Counted from the first letter of the stretch, positions 7,554 through 16,924 are shown. The stretch: 64,000 nucleotides of DNA from Brevibacterium permense (GCF_013280495.1 NZ_JABSSX010000005.1:235611-299610); one strand, 5' to 3'. Program-made: numbers and translations. Notes: generated from the letters alone by a model not told the origin.

Positions 7554-8489
7554 CTACCGACGGCGCCGACGTGTCAAAGCCTCGGGTCCTCCACCGACGA
7601 CCCAGACGATGAGGGCCACGAGGACGGCGCCGATCCACTGGCCCGCCTGCAGCCGCTCCCCGGCAACGAGGGATCCGAGCACCACTGCGGACAGCGGTTG
7701 GAGCAGCATGAGCGCCGCGGTCATCGGCACCGGCACCAGCGGGCTGGAGATGCTCAGCAGCACCCACGACAGCGCCTGACCGCATACGGCCAGGGCGATC
7801 ATCCAGCCCCAACCGGCCCAGCCGAGGTCGAAGTCGAGTCCGCCGAGGGTCAGCCCGGCGACCGCGGTCATCATCCCGGCGGCAATCGTGCCCACCTGGA
7901 CCGGGGCGACGACGAAGTCTCCGGCGACCTTCCGGCTGTGGTGGATGCCGAAGATGTAGACGCCGTAGAGCACACCGGACAGGACCCCGAAGATCGCTCC
8001 CCGCATCGGATTCGCTGCCGTCTCGTCGGCGCCGAACACTCCCCCGGTCAGCAGCATGCCGATGATCATGATCGGCACACAGCAGATGAACAGCCATCCC
8101 GGCCGGGACCCGCCGAACACCCACACCAGCGCCGGGAACACGATGACCTGCACGCTGATGAGGACCGTGGACACGCCCAGACCGGCGTCGAGCACGCTCT
8201 GCGCCCACAGCACATAGTCGATTCCGAGCGCCGCTCCGGAGACCGCGGCGATGAGGATCGCCTTCGGCGGGAAACGGCCGTGCCGGCGCAGCTCGAGCAC
8301 CGCCAACGGGGCGAGCACAATGACCGCTATCCAACACCGCAGGAAGGCAGCGGTGGGAGCGGTAGCCTCGGCGAGGATGACGAACAATCCGGCCGATCCG
8401 AGCAGGACGGCGGCCAGGATGATGCCGAGAACCGGCAAGGACTTTGGCGTTGGAGGCGGCCCTCCCGACGGCACATCCTCGGCGCTCAT
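7554..8489 (-). CDS. EamA/DMT superfamily transporter
   Basis: 311 residues with about ten hydrophobic segments in two homologous halves, the EamA (drug/metabolite transporter) layout. The first half includes LGSAGLFVILAEATAPTAAF with the typical RCW turn; the second includes the late motif AALMLLQPLSAVVLGSLVAG. EamA proteins export amino acids or related metabolites; the substrate cannot be told from sequence. The ATG at 8489 has an AAGGA site six bases upstream. Nineteen or so bases after the upstream aminotransferase gene stop region it lies downstream on the same strand of genes 8530-9792, so it may be last in that operon. Confidence 0.85.
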   Translation of the reverse strand: MSAEDVPSGGPPPTPKSLPVLGIILAAVLLGSAGLFVILAEATAPTAAFLRCWIAVIVLAPLAVLELRRHGRFPPKAILIAAVSGAALGIDYVLWAQSVLDAGLGVSTVLISVQVIVFPALVWVFGGSRPGWLFICCVPIMIIGMLLTGGVFGADETAANPMRGAIFGVLSGVLYGVYIFGIHHSRKVAGDFVVAPVQVGTIAAGMMTAVAGLTLGGLDFDLGWAGWGWMIALAVCGQALSWVLLSISSPLVPVPMTAALMLLQPLSAVVLGSLVAGERLQAGQWIGAVLVALIVWVVGGGPEALTRRRRR

Positions 8490-8529
8490 CGGATATCCTT
8501 GTCGGAACTCATCTCACGACGTTCGGGGC

Positions 8530-9792
8530 TCAGCCCATGAAGTCGAGGATGCGGTCGATGGCTTCGGCCGTGCGGTCCGCTCCGACGGCCAGCGACAGGC
8601 GCACCGAACGGGGGCCGTCTACGGAGTCGAAGTCGTCACCGGGGGCGAGCGCGACGCCGGTGGCGTCGAGCACCTGCGCGCACCACTGGCCGGCGGTGGC
8701 GAGTCCTGCGCGGTCGAGGATGTCGTCGACTCTCGCGTACATGTAGAAGGCGCCGTCGGGTGGGGCCATCTCGCCGAAGCCGAGGTCGGCAACGGCACCC
8801 AGCACATGTTCGCGTGCACCGGCGAACGAAGCCACTGCGGCCTCGCATTCGGCATAGGACTCGTCCGTGAAAGCCGCGACCGCCGCGTACTGCGCCGGAA
8901 CCGGGGCGCACAGGGAGAGGTTGCCGGTGACGTTCTGGGCCGGGGCGACGAGCGCTTCGGGCAGGATCGCCCAGCCGAGGCGCCAACCGGTCATGCCCCA
9001 GTATTTGGAGAACGAGGAGATGACGATCGCATTGTCGTCGTGGGCGAGTGCGCATTCTCCGCGGGTGCCGATGTAGCTGATGCCGTGGTAGATCTCGTCG
9101 GAGATCACCTGCACCCCGTTGTCCCGGCACCACTCGACGAGGCGGCCGAGCGCCTCGGGGCCGATCATCGTGCCGGTCGGGTTCGCAGGCGAGGCGAGCA
9201 TGAGCCCCTTGAGCGGGGCCTTCGCATGGGCGGCGGCCAAGAGGTCGACGGTGGGCTGGAACCCTTCGTCGGCACCGCAGTCGAGTTCGACGACCTCGCA
9301 GCCGAGTGCCGCGAGGATGTTCTTGTACGCGCCGTAGCCGGGTCGGGCCAGGGCCACCCGGTCGCCGACGTCGAAACAGGTGAGGAACGTCGTCTGGAAG
9401 GCGCCGGAGGATCCGGTCGTCACGGCGATGCGGTCGGGTGCGATGTCGAGTCCGTACCAGTCGCGGTAGTGGGAGGCGATGGCTTCGCGCAGTTCGGGGA
9501 TGCCGAAGATCGGCGAGTATCCGAGTCCGGTGCCGTCGGTCATGACCTCGGCGGCACGGGCGAGCACGGGGCTGGGCGCGCCCTGGGTCGGTTCGCCCAG
9601 ACACATGGCGATCGTGTCGCGACCGGCGCGCTGCATCTGCCCGACGGTGGCGACGATGCCCATCGCGGCGAACGGTTTGACGAGCCCGGACCGGGCAGAG
9701 GCAGCCGGGATGTTTTTGGCGGAGGCGGCCGGACCGGACACGGCGTTGGCACGGGTGGTGGGGTCCGCCTCGGCGGGGGTGGATGAGGTCAT
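8530..9792 (-). CDS. PLP-dependent class I/II aminotransferase
   Basis: 420 residues from the ATG at 9792; the first 35 residues are a low-complexity extension. Fold type I features are visible: SPANPTGTMI for substrate binding, SDEIYHGISY with the cofactor-binding Asp and Tyr, the Schiff-base Lys at about 263 in SSFSKYWGMTGWRLGW, and a late Arg in RSVRLSLA. This is the aspartate aminotransferase-like group; the exact amino acid is unknown. It starts four bases after the stop of the AhpD-like gene, so the two are one operon, perhaps with the EamA transporter downstream. Confidence 0.86.
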   Translation of the reverse strand: MTSSTPAEADPTTRANAVSGPAASAKNIPAASARSGLVKPFAAMGIVATVGQMQRAGRDTIAMCLGEPTQGAPSPVLARAAEVMTDGTGLGYSPIFGIPELREAIASHYRDWYGLDIAPDRIAVTTGSSGAFQTTFLTCFDVGDRVALARPGYGAYKNILAALGCEVVELDCGADEGFQPTVDLLAAAHAKAPLKGLMLASPANPTGTMIGPEALGRLVEWCRDNGVQVISDEIYHGISYIGTRGECALAHDDNAIVISSFSKYWGMTGWRLGWAILPEALVAPAQNVTGNLSLCAPVPAQYAAVAAFTDESYAECEAAVASFAGAREHVLGAVADLGFGEMAPPDGAFYMYARVDDILDRAGLATAGQWCAQVLDATGVALAPGDDFDSVDGPRSVRLSLAVGADRTAEAIDRILDFMG

Positions 9793-9796
9793 CGGT

Positions 9797-10378
9797 TCAC
9801 TTCTTCTCACGCGGGAGGCGGCCGAGGGTGTAGAACTCCGGGTTCGGGAGCATTCCGGAGATGTGGGCCATGCGGTTGGACAGGCCGAAGAAGCCGGTGA
9901 TCGCGGCGATGTCCCAGGCGTCTTCGGCGTCGAATCCGTGGTCGGCAAGCCTCTGGTGGTCGGCGTCGCCCACGGCCCATGGTTCCTCGCAGACCTTGAC
10001 GGCGAAGTCGATCATGGCCATCTGACGTGGGCTGATATCAGCCTGTCGGTAGTTCGTGGCGACGACATCGGCGATGAGCGCGTCTTTCTGGAAGATCCGC
10101 AGCATCGCTCCGTGCGCGACGACGCAGTAGAGGCAGTGATTGATCGCCGAGGTGGCCACGACGATCATCTCCCGATCGGCCTTGGTCAGGTTCCCCGTCT
10201 CCTTCTCCATGAGCGCGTCATAGTAGGCGAAGAAAGCGCGGAATTCGTCCGGCCGGCGGGCCAGGGCGAGAAAGACATTGGGCACGAAGCCCGACTTCTC
10301 GGCGACTTCGAGGATCTGGGCGCGGATGTCATCGTCGACGTTGTCGATGTCAGCAAGTGGGTATCGCATATCACTCAT
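9797..10378 (-). CDS. AhpD/carboxymuconolactone decarboxylase family protein
   Basis: 193 residues from the ATG at 10378 (an ATG 24 bases upstream is in frame). The AhpD core is present with C82 and C85 in NHCLYCVVAHG, the CxxC peroxidase/disulfide site followed by its His. A C-terminal extension with NRMAHISGMLPNPEFYTLGR is typical of the peroxidase-related branch of about 190 residues. Such proteins reduce peroxides using an external thiol donor. It precedes the aminotransferase gene by four bases. Confidence 0.85.
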   Translation of the reverse strand: MSDMRYPLADIDNVDDDIRAQILEVAEKSGFVPNVFLALARRPDEFRAFFAYYDALMEKETGNLTKADREMIVVATSAINHCLYCVVAHGAMLRIFQKDALIADVVATNYRQADISPRQMAMIDFAVKVCEEPWAVGDADHQRLADHGFDAEDAWDIAAITGFFGLSNRMAHISGMLPNPEFYTLGRLPREKK

Positions 10379-10498
10379 GCTAGCCCGGGTGGATCGGTTC
10401 AAGTCGAGCCATCTCAGGGCGATACAGTGAAGACGTCAGGTCCGTCCCAGCTTCCACTCGATTCCACCGGAGCCGCTCGCGTATCGAAGGAGATCACC

Positions 10499-10804
10499 AT
10501 GACCGCAGACAATGCAGCAGACACCGGTTCGACCGGCGAGGTCCAGCTCGACAACGGCGTGTTCCGAGTGACGAAGTGGACGATCCGCCCCGACGGCGTC
10601 ATCCCGATGCACAAGCACGAGTACGAATACGTCGTCGTGCCGATGGTCACGGACACGATGCTCGTACGCAATTCGGACGGCACCGAGATCCGCGCCGAAC
10701 TCGAGGCCGGAGTCTCCTACACGCGTCCGGCAGGATCGGAACACGAGGTCTCGAACCCCGGAGGCAGCGCCGACGTCGTCTTCGTCGAGGTCGAGAGCCT
10801 CTGA
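10499..10804 (+). CDS. Cupin domain protein
   Basis: 101 residues, a single small beta barrel. The metal-binding pattern is partly visible as MHKHEYEYVVVPM in cupin motif 1 and as GSEHEVSNPGGS in motif 2. The ATG at 10499 has an AAGGAGATCACC leader, a good ribosome binding site. Cupins of this size act as small isomerases, dioxygenases or binding proteins; the substrate is unknown. It stands alone, between divergent and convergent genes, and is followed by the large inverted repeat at 10830-10887. Confidence 0.82.
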   Translation: MTADNAADTGSTGEVQLDNGVFRVTKWTIRPDGVIPMHKHEYEYVVVPMVTDTMLVRNSDGTEIRAELEAGVSYTRPAGSEHEVSNPGGSADVVFVEVESL

Positions 10805-10829
10805 ACGAAGTCGTTCATCAAGCACGTTC

Positions 10830-10887
10830 CCTGTGGGTGGATCCACCTCGAATTCTGCTGCGATATCGGTGTGGATCCACCCACAGG
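10830..10887. terminator. Long intergenic inverted repeat, probable bidirectional terminator
   Basis: Perfect 17-base arms CCTGTGGGTGGATCCAC (10830-10846) and its complement (10871-10887) around a 24-base loop. It lies between convergent genes. No T-run follows, so it is unlike a simple intrinsic terminator. The GGGTGGATCCAC core recurs in the repeat at 17935-17992. Confidence 0.7.
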
Positions 10888-10945
10888 AGACAATCCAGCT
10901 CGAGGCACACCACCCGAGCGCCTCAGAGGCGACGAGAAATCAGCC

Positions 10946-12427
10946 TCAGCGGGTAGGGATCTCCCAGGTGTGGACGGGCTTCCCTTTCGTCTGGTTCGCG
11001 AGGTAGGCGTCCATCATCGCCGTGATGCCCTCGGCGCGTTCGGGTGAGTCCTGGCGGCTGCCGGGCGCGAGGGACTCGAGGGCCTTCAGCTGCCAGGTTG
11101 CACCGTTGACACGGCTTTCGGCACGACCTTCGATGATCGACATGTATTCGTCGATGACGTCCTCGTCGATGTTCAGTCGTGAGAGTCCGCGCCTGGCCTG
11201 CGGTGCGAGCACATCTGTCACGAGGTCGGCCACGCCGATGCGTCCGATCTTCGGCCAGGTCACCCGGGCCTCGATTCCGTCTTTGGCGCAGGCGTTGAAG
11301 TTCTCCTCCGCCTCGGCGAACGACATCCGCGACCACACGGGACGGTTCTCCCCGACAAGGAACTCGGCCAGTCCGTAGTAGAAGGCGGCGTCGGCGACCA
11401 TGTCGACCGGTGTCGGACCGGCCGGGAGCAGTCGGTTCTCGACCCGGATGTGCGCGCCTCCGTCTCCGGAGTTGTAGATGGGGCGGTTCCAGCGCCACAC
11501 CGTGCCGTTGTGCAGATTGAGTTCGAAGAGCTTCGGTGCATCGGCGGCACGGAATTCGACGAAGTCCTTGATCTCGGGCAGCAGCGGCGGGAAGTAGCGG
11601 ACGTTCTCCTCGAAGAGGTCGAAGACGCTGGTGATCCACCGTTCGCCGAACCATACGCGGGGACGCACACCTTGGTTGACGAGTTCGGGCGTGCGGGTGT
11701 CGATGGACTGCGCGAAGATCGGGATTCGGGATTCGTGCCACAGCTTGCGGCCGACGAACAGCGGTGAGTTCGCGGCCATCGCCACTTGCGCCCCGGCGAT
11801 CGCCTGCGAGGCGTTCCACGCGTCGGCGAACCGGTTCGGCGCCACCTGCAGGTGCAGCTGCATCGACGTGCAGGAGGATTCCGGAGCGATATCGGCGAAC
11901 TCCGTCTTGTACCGCTCTTCACGACCGAGTTCGATGCGGACGTACTCGCCGCGGGCGTCGATGACCGAGTTGCTCAGCGCCTCGTAGCGGTTCTCCTCGG
12001 TCATCCACTTCTCGTCGGTGAGGAATTCGGTGGTCAGGGTCGGCAGGGTGCCGATCGACACCACCTTGAGTCCGTCCTCCTCGGCGGCCTTCTGCGCTTT
12101 CTCCAAGCGGTGGGCGACACCGGCCTCCAGGGTCTTCAGCCCCCGCCCGGCAACCTGAAGCACGGGATGGTTGAGCTCGAGGTTGAAGCCGCCGATCTCG
12201 GACTGGTACTCGTCATCGAGGCGATCGAGCACCTCCTTGTTGCGCAGGCTCGGCTGATTGCCCTCGCCGACGAGGTTGAGCTCGAGCTCGAGCCCGATCG
12301 TGCCCGCCGATTTGAAATCCGCATGACGAAGGTAGGTATCGAAGAGCTCGAGGTTCTCCGCGAGCTTCTCCCGATACAGTGTGCGTTCCTCCGGCGTGTA
12401 CCGCTTCGAGCTGACTGCCTCACCCAT
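10946..12427 (-). CDS. Glutamate-cysteine ligase family protein (GCS2)
   Basis: 493 residues from the ATG at 12427. The GCS2 pattern is seen in IGLELELNLVGEGNQPS near residue 42, the FNLELNHPVL strand, ESSCTSMQLHLQV near the middle, and RVENRLLPAGPTPVDMVAD. Members join glutamate to cysteine or another amine in an ATP-dependent reaction. In actinobacteria related enzymes include EgtA (ergothioneine pathway); however this longer form with no ergothioneine genes nearby cannot be assigned to it. The gene stands alone and is divergent from the M20 peptidase. No ribosome binding site is obvious. Confidence 0.85.
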   Translation of the reverse strand: MGEAVSSKRYTPEERTLYREKLAENLELFDTYLRHADFKSAGTIGLELELNLVGEGNQPSLRNKEVLDRLDDEYQSEIGGFNLELNHPVLQVAGRGLKTLEAGVAHRLEKAQKAAEEDGLKVVSIGTLPTLTTEFLTDEKWMTEENRYEALSNSVIDARGEYVRIELGREERYKTEFADIAPESSCTSMQLHLQVAPNRFADAWNASQAIAGAQVAMAANSPLFVGRKLWHESRIPIFAQSIDTRTPELVNQGVRPRVWFGERWITSVFDLFEENVRYFPPLLPEIKDFVEFRAADAPKLFELNLHNGTVWRWNRPIYNSGDGGAHIRVENRLLPAGPTPVDMVADAAFYYGLAEFLVGENRPVWSRMSFAEAEENFNACAKDGIEARVTWPKIGRIGVADLVTDVLAPQARRGLSRLNIDEDVIDEYMSIIEGRAESRVNGATWQLKALESLAPGSRQDSPERAEGITAMMDAYLANQTKGKPVHTWEIPTR

Positions 12428-12531
12428 AGGACTAGCAAACCACAGACAGCGGGGTTTGTGCGCGGCCGCCGTCCACAGGCACCATCCGGACACCTGCGAT
12501 GCCGGCAACCGACCTTCCGTAGACTCGCCCT

Positions 12532-13704
12532 ATGACTACCACCACTTCACCCACGTCCCAGCCTGCCGACTTCGTCGAAGAGGCGAAGCGACGCCTGCCC
12601 GACATGCTCGCCGACATCGAACGGGTCATCTCCATCGAGACCCCCTCACATGACCAGGCGGCCGTGGCCGCAGGAGCACGGGACTTCGCCGCGCTCCTGG
12701 GGGACCGCCTCGGCGCCGAGGCGGAACTGCTCGAGGTCGACGGCACCGCCCACCTGCGCCTGCGCTTCGGCACCGGGCCCGCACGCGTCGTCCTGCTCAA
12801 CCACCAGGACACGGTGTGGCCGCACGGCACCCTCGACCGCATCCCGTTCTCCACCGAGGACGGCATCCTCCACGGTCCCGGCAGCTTCGACATGCTCACC
12901 GGGGCGATCATGAGCGTGCACGCGACCGCGATGGTGGCCGACCACCTCGGCGAGGGCGGACTGGACGGTCTGTCGATCCTCGTCACCGGTGATGAGGAGA
13001 TCGGCTCCGTGTCCTCGTCGGACCTCATCCGCGCCGAGGCGGCCGAGGCGAAGGCCGTGTTCGTCATGGAGGCGAGCGCGGGCGGGGCGCTCAAACTCGA
13101 GCGCAAGGGGACGAGCAACTACGTGCTGAAGTTCACCGGCAAGGCCTCGCACGCGGGCCTCGAACCGGAGAAGGGCATCAACGCAGGCATGGCCCTAGCC
13201 CTGACTCTGCCGTTGGTGGCCGATCTGGCCGACGCCGAGGCGGGGACAACGGTGGTGCCGACCGTGATCAGCGCGGGGACCACGTCGAACACTGTGCCGG
13301 CCGAGGCGCGGGTGGACATCGATGTGCGCGCCCGTACTGCGGCTGAGCTCGAACGAGTGGATGCGCAGATCCGTGAGTTGGCCGCGAAGCCGCAGGTGGA
13401 GGGCTCGACGACGGAGGTGCTCGGCGGGATCAACCGGCCACCATTCGAACGGGAGCAGTCGGCTGCGCTCTTCGACCGGGCGACGGCCCTTGCGGGCGAA
13501 CTCGGACTGCCCGCGCCGCAGGGAGTGTCGGTGGGCGGCGCCTCGGATGGGAACTTCACCGCCGGTGACGGCATCGCCACCCTCGACGGTCTGGGCGCCG
13601 TCGGTGATGGGGCGCATGCCGAACACGAACACGCCGTCGTCGACGAGATCGCCCCGCGCACCGCGCTGCTGGCTGCTCTCATCGCCGATCAGCTGCAGAG
13701 CTGA
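12532..13704 (+). CDS. M20 family metallopeptidase
   Basis: 390 residues. The two-domain M20 fold is clear: catalytic motifs LLNHQDTVWPHG (zinc His and Asp), LVTGDEEIGS (general base and bridging Glu), and the C-terminal AEHEHAVVDE with a zinc His; the lid domain contains ISAGTTSNTVPAEARVDIDV. Within M20 it is closest in look to the carboxypeptidase G2/ArgE-like group that removes a glutamate or acyl group. A TAGACT hexamer at 12520-12525 ends six bases before the ATG and there is no ribosome binding site, so it is probably leaderless. It is convergent with the FkbM gene. Confidence 0.87.
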   Translation: MTTTTSPTSQPADFVEEAKRRLPDMLADIERVISIETPSHDQAAVAAGARDFAALLGDRLGAEAELLEVDGTAHLRLRFGTGPARVVLLNHQDTVWPHGTLDRIPFSTEDGILHGPGSFDMLTGAIMSVHATAMVADHLGEGGLDGLSILVTGDEEIGSVSSSDLIRAEAAEAKAVFVMEASAGGALKLERKGTSNYVLKFTGKASHAGLEPEKGINAGMALALTLPLVADLADAEAGTTVVPTVISAGTTSNTVPAEARVDIDVRARTAAELERVDAQIRELAAKPQVEGSTTEVLGGINRPPFEREQSAALFDRATALAGELGLPAPQGVSVGGASDGNFTAGDGIATLDGLGAVGDGAHAEHEHAVVDEIAPRTALLAALIADQLQS

Positions 13705-13727
13705 GGCGGGTCGGGCGGGCTGCCGCA

Positions 13728-13763
13728 ACCCAGTCCCGCTGCCACCACCCAGTCCCGCTGCCA
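13728..13763. repeat. 19-bp direct tandem repeat
   Basis: ACCCAGTCCCGCTGCCA occurs twice with a 19-base period, just after the M20 peptidase gene. Function unknown. Confidence 0.8.
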
Positions 13764-13785
13764 ATGCGCCGGGGCCTCCCATACG

Positions 13786-13849
13786 CAGTTAAGTGTGCGC
13801 AGATTGCCAGTTTCGAGCCGAGAATGTGCAATCTGCGCACAGTTAACTG
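13786..13849. terminator. Long inverted repeat between convergent genes
   Basis: 22-base arms, CAGTTAAGTGTGCGCAGATT plus GC at 13786-13807 and the complement at 13828-13849, with 21 of 22 positions paired and a 20-base loop. It lies between the M20 peptidase and the convergent FkbM gene, so a bidirectional transcription stop is likely. Confidence 0.7.
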
Positions 13850-13874
13850 TCGGTAACCGCGGTCAGCTCGGCGG

Positions 13875-14885
13875 CTAATCGACTGGGTAACCCGCCGCGC
13901 GCATCTGATCCGGTGATTTCAGCGTGAACAGCCAGTCGCGCAGCTGCGGATCCGGCCGAATCGTCGTCCGCGTGTACAATCGATCTTCGCCGACGAGGTA
14001 GTAGTGGTAGCCATGCTCGCCGAGGTGGCCCACGAGTTCGCGTGGTTTCGCGCGGTCATCGAGGACTTCGCAGAGGATGTCCGGGTGCAGCGCGGCGAGA
14101 AAGTCCTGCCCGTGAGCGAATACGTCGTTCTCACCGCCTTCGACATCGATCTTCACCGTCACCCGCGGTGCCTCGCCTCGACCTGAAACGTTCGTGACGT
14201 CTTCGCCGGCGTGCGACCGCACATCGCGCCCCGAGGTCTCTTCCAGCACCTCGGGCAGGAGTGCGTCGAGGGAGGTGAAGCGCACCTCGGCGTCGGAATC
14301 GAAGTGCATATCGGAGGAGTAGAACGACGGCAGCGCCGATCCCCCGTCCCCGATCGGCACCTTCATCCAGGTGTCGGGGCTGCCGACTCCGGTCGGGTGG
14401 ACGGTCACGCGACTGTTGAAGCCGTTGCGTTCGACGTTCTTCTCCACGCCCGCGACGACGGCGGGGATGATCTCGAAGACGTGGGCGAGCACATTTTCGT
14501 TCGCCGCGAGGACGGCGATGGTGAAGACCCCGGTGTAGGCGCCGATGTCGAGGAAGACATCGGCATCGGCGCTGAGCGCGACCATGAGGTCGAGGGCGAA
14601 CGCGTCTTCGGGTTCGGTGCGTCGGCCCCTCCCCCAGTAGAACTCCTTGGCGATCTCGCACCGGAAGGGCTCGACGAGGATGAACTCCGCTCCGCCTGCT
14701 CTTCCACGGATCTCGGTGAGTTCGATGGGTGCGGGAAGGCGACCGATCTTCAGCCCTCTGATCCGGGGCGCGATCGTTCGCAGCAGCGGGTGGAGCGCCG
14801 GTTGTGCGAGAGCGGTTTTGACCGGCAGCTTGAGGCCGAACCAGGACTGTCTGCGCGCGGTGAAAGTGCGCAGGTGATCATTCAC
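13875..14885 (-). CDS. FkbM family methyltransferase
   Basis: 336 residues from the GTG at 14885, which has an AAGGGGG site eight bases upstream. An in-frame ATG at 15005 lies two bases after the GNAT stop and would add a poorly ordered 40 residues, so the start is uncertain. The SAM-binding motif I is VFLDIGAYTGVFTIAVLAAN; VTVKIDVEGGENDVFAHG is the characteristic FkbM motif. The family O-methylates sugars or secondary metabolites. The gene follows the GNAT gene on the same strand and is probably co-transcribed with it. No glycan cluster is nearby, so the substrate is unknown. Confidence 0.85.
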   Translation of the reverse strand: MNDHLRTFTARRQSWFGLKLPVKTALAQPALHPLLRTIAPRIRGLKIGRLPAPIELTEIRGRAGGAEFILVEPFRCEIAKEFYWGRGRRTEPEDAFALDLMVALSADADVFLDIGAYTGVFTIAVLAANENVLAHVFEIIPAVVAGVEKNVERNGFNSRVTVHPTGVGSPDTWMKVPIGDGGSALPSFYSSDMHFDSDAEVRFTSLDALLPEVLEETSGRDVRSHAGEDVTNVSGRGEAPRVTVKIDVEGGENDVFAHGQDFLAALHPDILCEVLDDRAKPRELVGHLGEHGYHYYLVGEDRLYTRTTIRPDPQLRDWLFTLKSPDQMRAAGYPVD

Positions 14886-15007
14886 GACAGTGGCCCCCTT
14901 GCTGACAGGAAGACTTTTGTTCACACTATCAATCGCCGGCCCGCCGCTCCAGGGTTCTTCATTAGGTTCAAGCCGAGGCCCACCCATCAAGCTAGCACCA
15001 GGCATGA

Positions 15008-15526
15008 TCAGATTCGACGATGAAGATCCCGACTGTAGACCTGGTAGACCATTGGCGAACCGTCAAGGTGCCGGTCGGTCCTGGATCGATACGTGCCCAT
15101 GAATTCGAATCCCAGTCTGCTCACAACGCCGATCGAAGCCGTGTTTCCTGCCTCGATCCGTGCGATCGCGCGCGACCCGAGTTCCACGGCTGCGATGAAT
15201 TCGCAGATGATTTCTACCGCGGCAGTCGCAATTCCTCGGCGGCGCGCCCAAGGATGGATTGAGTATGACACGTTGACATCGCCTTTTGCAGGCAAGTCAG
15301 CGAGGTCCGGATCGCACTCAATATAGCCAGCCAAACGTTCTTCCGCCCAAACCCCGAATCCTCTGGCACCGAGTCCGCTGGACGCGTTGTTCGCCAATCG
15401 TTCGAAGTGTTGACGGGTTGACTCCTCGGTGCCATACTCGCCAGTCAACCAGCGAACTGTCTCGGCATCCTCGCCGAGGTTATGGGCCACTATGTCGGCT
15501 GGCGTCAGTGCTTTCAACTTGATCAT
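15008..15526 (-). CDS. GNAT family N-acetyltransferase
   Basis: 172 residues from the ATG at 15526 (site GAGGAA nine bases upstream). GNAT motif A is NVSYSIHPWARRRGIATAAV, with the acetyl-CoA loop R-R-x-G-I-A, followed by the motif B region RIEAGNTASIGVVSRLGFEF. Closest in look to the ribosomal-protein acetyltransferase-like (RimJ/L) group, which acetylates amino groups of proteins or small molecules. It is upstream of the FkbM gene on the same strand. Base composition here (about 15.0-15.6 kb) seems lower in GC than in neighbouring genes, which could mean recent transfer. Confidence 0.86.
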   Translation of the reverse strand: MIKLKALTPADIVAHNLGEDAETVRWLTGEYGTEESTRQHFERLANNASSGLGARGFGVWAEERLAGYIECDPDLADLPAKGDVNVSYSIHPWARRRGIATAAVEIICEFIAAVELGSRAIARIEAGNTASIGVVSRLGFEFMGTYRSRTDRHLDGSPMVYQVYSRDLHRRI

Positions 15527-15692
15527 GGGATGGATTTCCTCGTATTCAGATGCCCTGATCGTCTCCGGGTTCGGACCAGGGGTCAAGGATTACGTCTGCG
15601 GCCACGGGCAGTACAGATCATCTCCGGGCGATCGACTGACATAAGGTGGAAGCGAAGACCCATCCGCCCGTTGCGAAGCAGGAGCCCGGCAT

Positions 15693-16817
15693 ATGAAGCT
15701 CAAGTCAGTCACCCTCCACCAAGTCTCGATTCCTCTCGTCACCCCGTTCGAGACCTCGTTCATGCGGGAGACGGAGAAGGACTGCTACCTCGTCGAGGCT
15801 GTCTTCGACACCCCGCAGGGTGAGATCACCGGGTGGGGAGAGTCCGTGGCGATGATCTCCCCGCTCTACTCCTCCGAGTATGTGGCCGCCGGCATCGATG
15901 TCACTCGCCGCTGGTTGGCACCGCTGCTCTTCGACGTCGAAAATCTCACTGCGGAGACCGTCGGCTGGCACCTGCGTCACGTCATCGGCCACCCGATGGC
16001 GAAGTCGGCTCTGGAGATGGCCGTCATCGAGGCTCAGCTCAAGCTCAACAACCAGTCATTCAAGGACTACCTCGGCGGAGTGGTCGACTCCGTGCCTTCA
16101 GGAGTTTCGGTGGGCATTCAGGATTCCGTCGAGGAGACCGTCAAGGTCATCGGCGGCTACCTCGAAGAGGGCTACGCCCGGATCAAGTTGAAGATCAAAC
16201 CCGGCAAGGACATCGCCCCGGTGGCCGCGGTGCGCAAGGCCTTCGGCGACGATTTCGGCTTCCAGGTCGACGCGAACGCCGCCTATACGCTGGTCGACGC
16301 CGCACACCTGCGTCGCCTCGACGAGTATGGTCTCCTGCTCATCGAACAGCCCCTCGGCGAAGCCGATATCCGCCAGCACGCCGAGCTCGCCAAGCTCATG
16401 GACACCCCGATGTGCCTCGACGAGTCGATCGTCTCCGCCGAGGCTGCCGCGGACGCGATCATGCTCGGCGCCACCTCGGTGATCAACATCAAACCCGGAC
16501 GGGTCGGCGGGTTCATCGAGGCGAAGAAGATCCACGACCTCGCCGCTGCCCACGGCGTCGCCGTCTGGCACGGCGGAATGGTCGAAACCGGCCTGGGGCG
16601 GGCGGCGAATGCGGCGCTGGCATCACTGCCGGGCTTCACCCTGCCCGGCGACATCTCCGGCTCGAATCGGTTCTTCCACGAGGACATCACCGAGGAGATC
16701 GTCATGTACGACGGCAAGGTAGATGTGCCCACCGGCGTCGGCTTCGGCGTCTCCATCGACCCGGCCAAGCTCGAACGCTTCCGCACCGAATCAGTGGAGA
16801 TCCTGCCCGCCCATTAG
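15693..16817 (+). CDS. menC: Enolase superfamily o-succinylbenzoate synthase/N-acylamino acid racemase
   Basis: 374 residues. The muconate-cycloisomerase subgroup residues are all present: K165 and K167 in ARIKLKIKPG, metal ligands D193, E218 and D243, and K267 in NIKPGRVGG. This spacing fits the OSBS/N-succinylamino acid racemase group, where one enzyme can do either or both reactions. No menaquinone genes are adjacent; the M20 peptidase two genes away might instead point to N-acylamino acid metabolism, so the symbol is tentative. The gene ends at a hairpin terminator shared with the convergent CDF gene. Confidence 0.82.
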   Translation: MKLKSVTLHQVSIPLVTPFETSFMRETEKDCYLVEAVFDTPQGEITGWGESVAMISPLYSSEYVAAGIDVTRRWLAPLLFDVENLTAETVGWHLRHVIGHPMAKSALEMAVIEAQLKLNNQSFKDYLGGVVDSVPSGVSVGIQDSVEETVKVIGGYLEEGYARIKLKIKPGKDIAPVAAVRKAFGDDFGFQVDANAAYTLVDAAHLRRLDEYGLLLIEQPLGEADIRQHAELAKLMDTPMCLDESIVSAEAAADAIMLGATSVINIKPGRVGGFIEAKKIHDLAAAHGVAVWHGGMVETGLGRAANAALASLPGFTLPGDISGSNRFFHEDITEEIVMYDGKVDVPTGVGFGVSIDPAKLERFRTESVEILPAH

Positions 16818-16831
16818 GACAAGATTCGCCG

Positions 16832-16880
16832 AGGCGGCCCTCCCCTCACCGGTCACCGACCGGCTGGGTGGGCCGCCTTT
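16832..16880. terminator. Hairpin terminator between convergent genes
   Basis: AGGCGGCCC (16832-16840) pairs with GGGCCGCCT (16870-16878), followed by TT. The loop holds a nested CCGGT/ACCGG hairpin. It includes one copy of the CGCCGAGGCGGCC motif that recurs in other intergenic regions. Confidence 0.7.
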
Positions 16881-16924
16881 GTGTGCGGGGCCGTCCGGGT
16901 GCGCAGTCGCGCGCGGCCCCCGCC

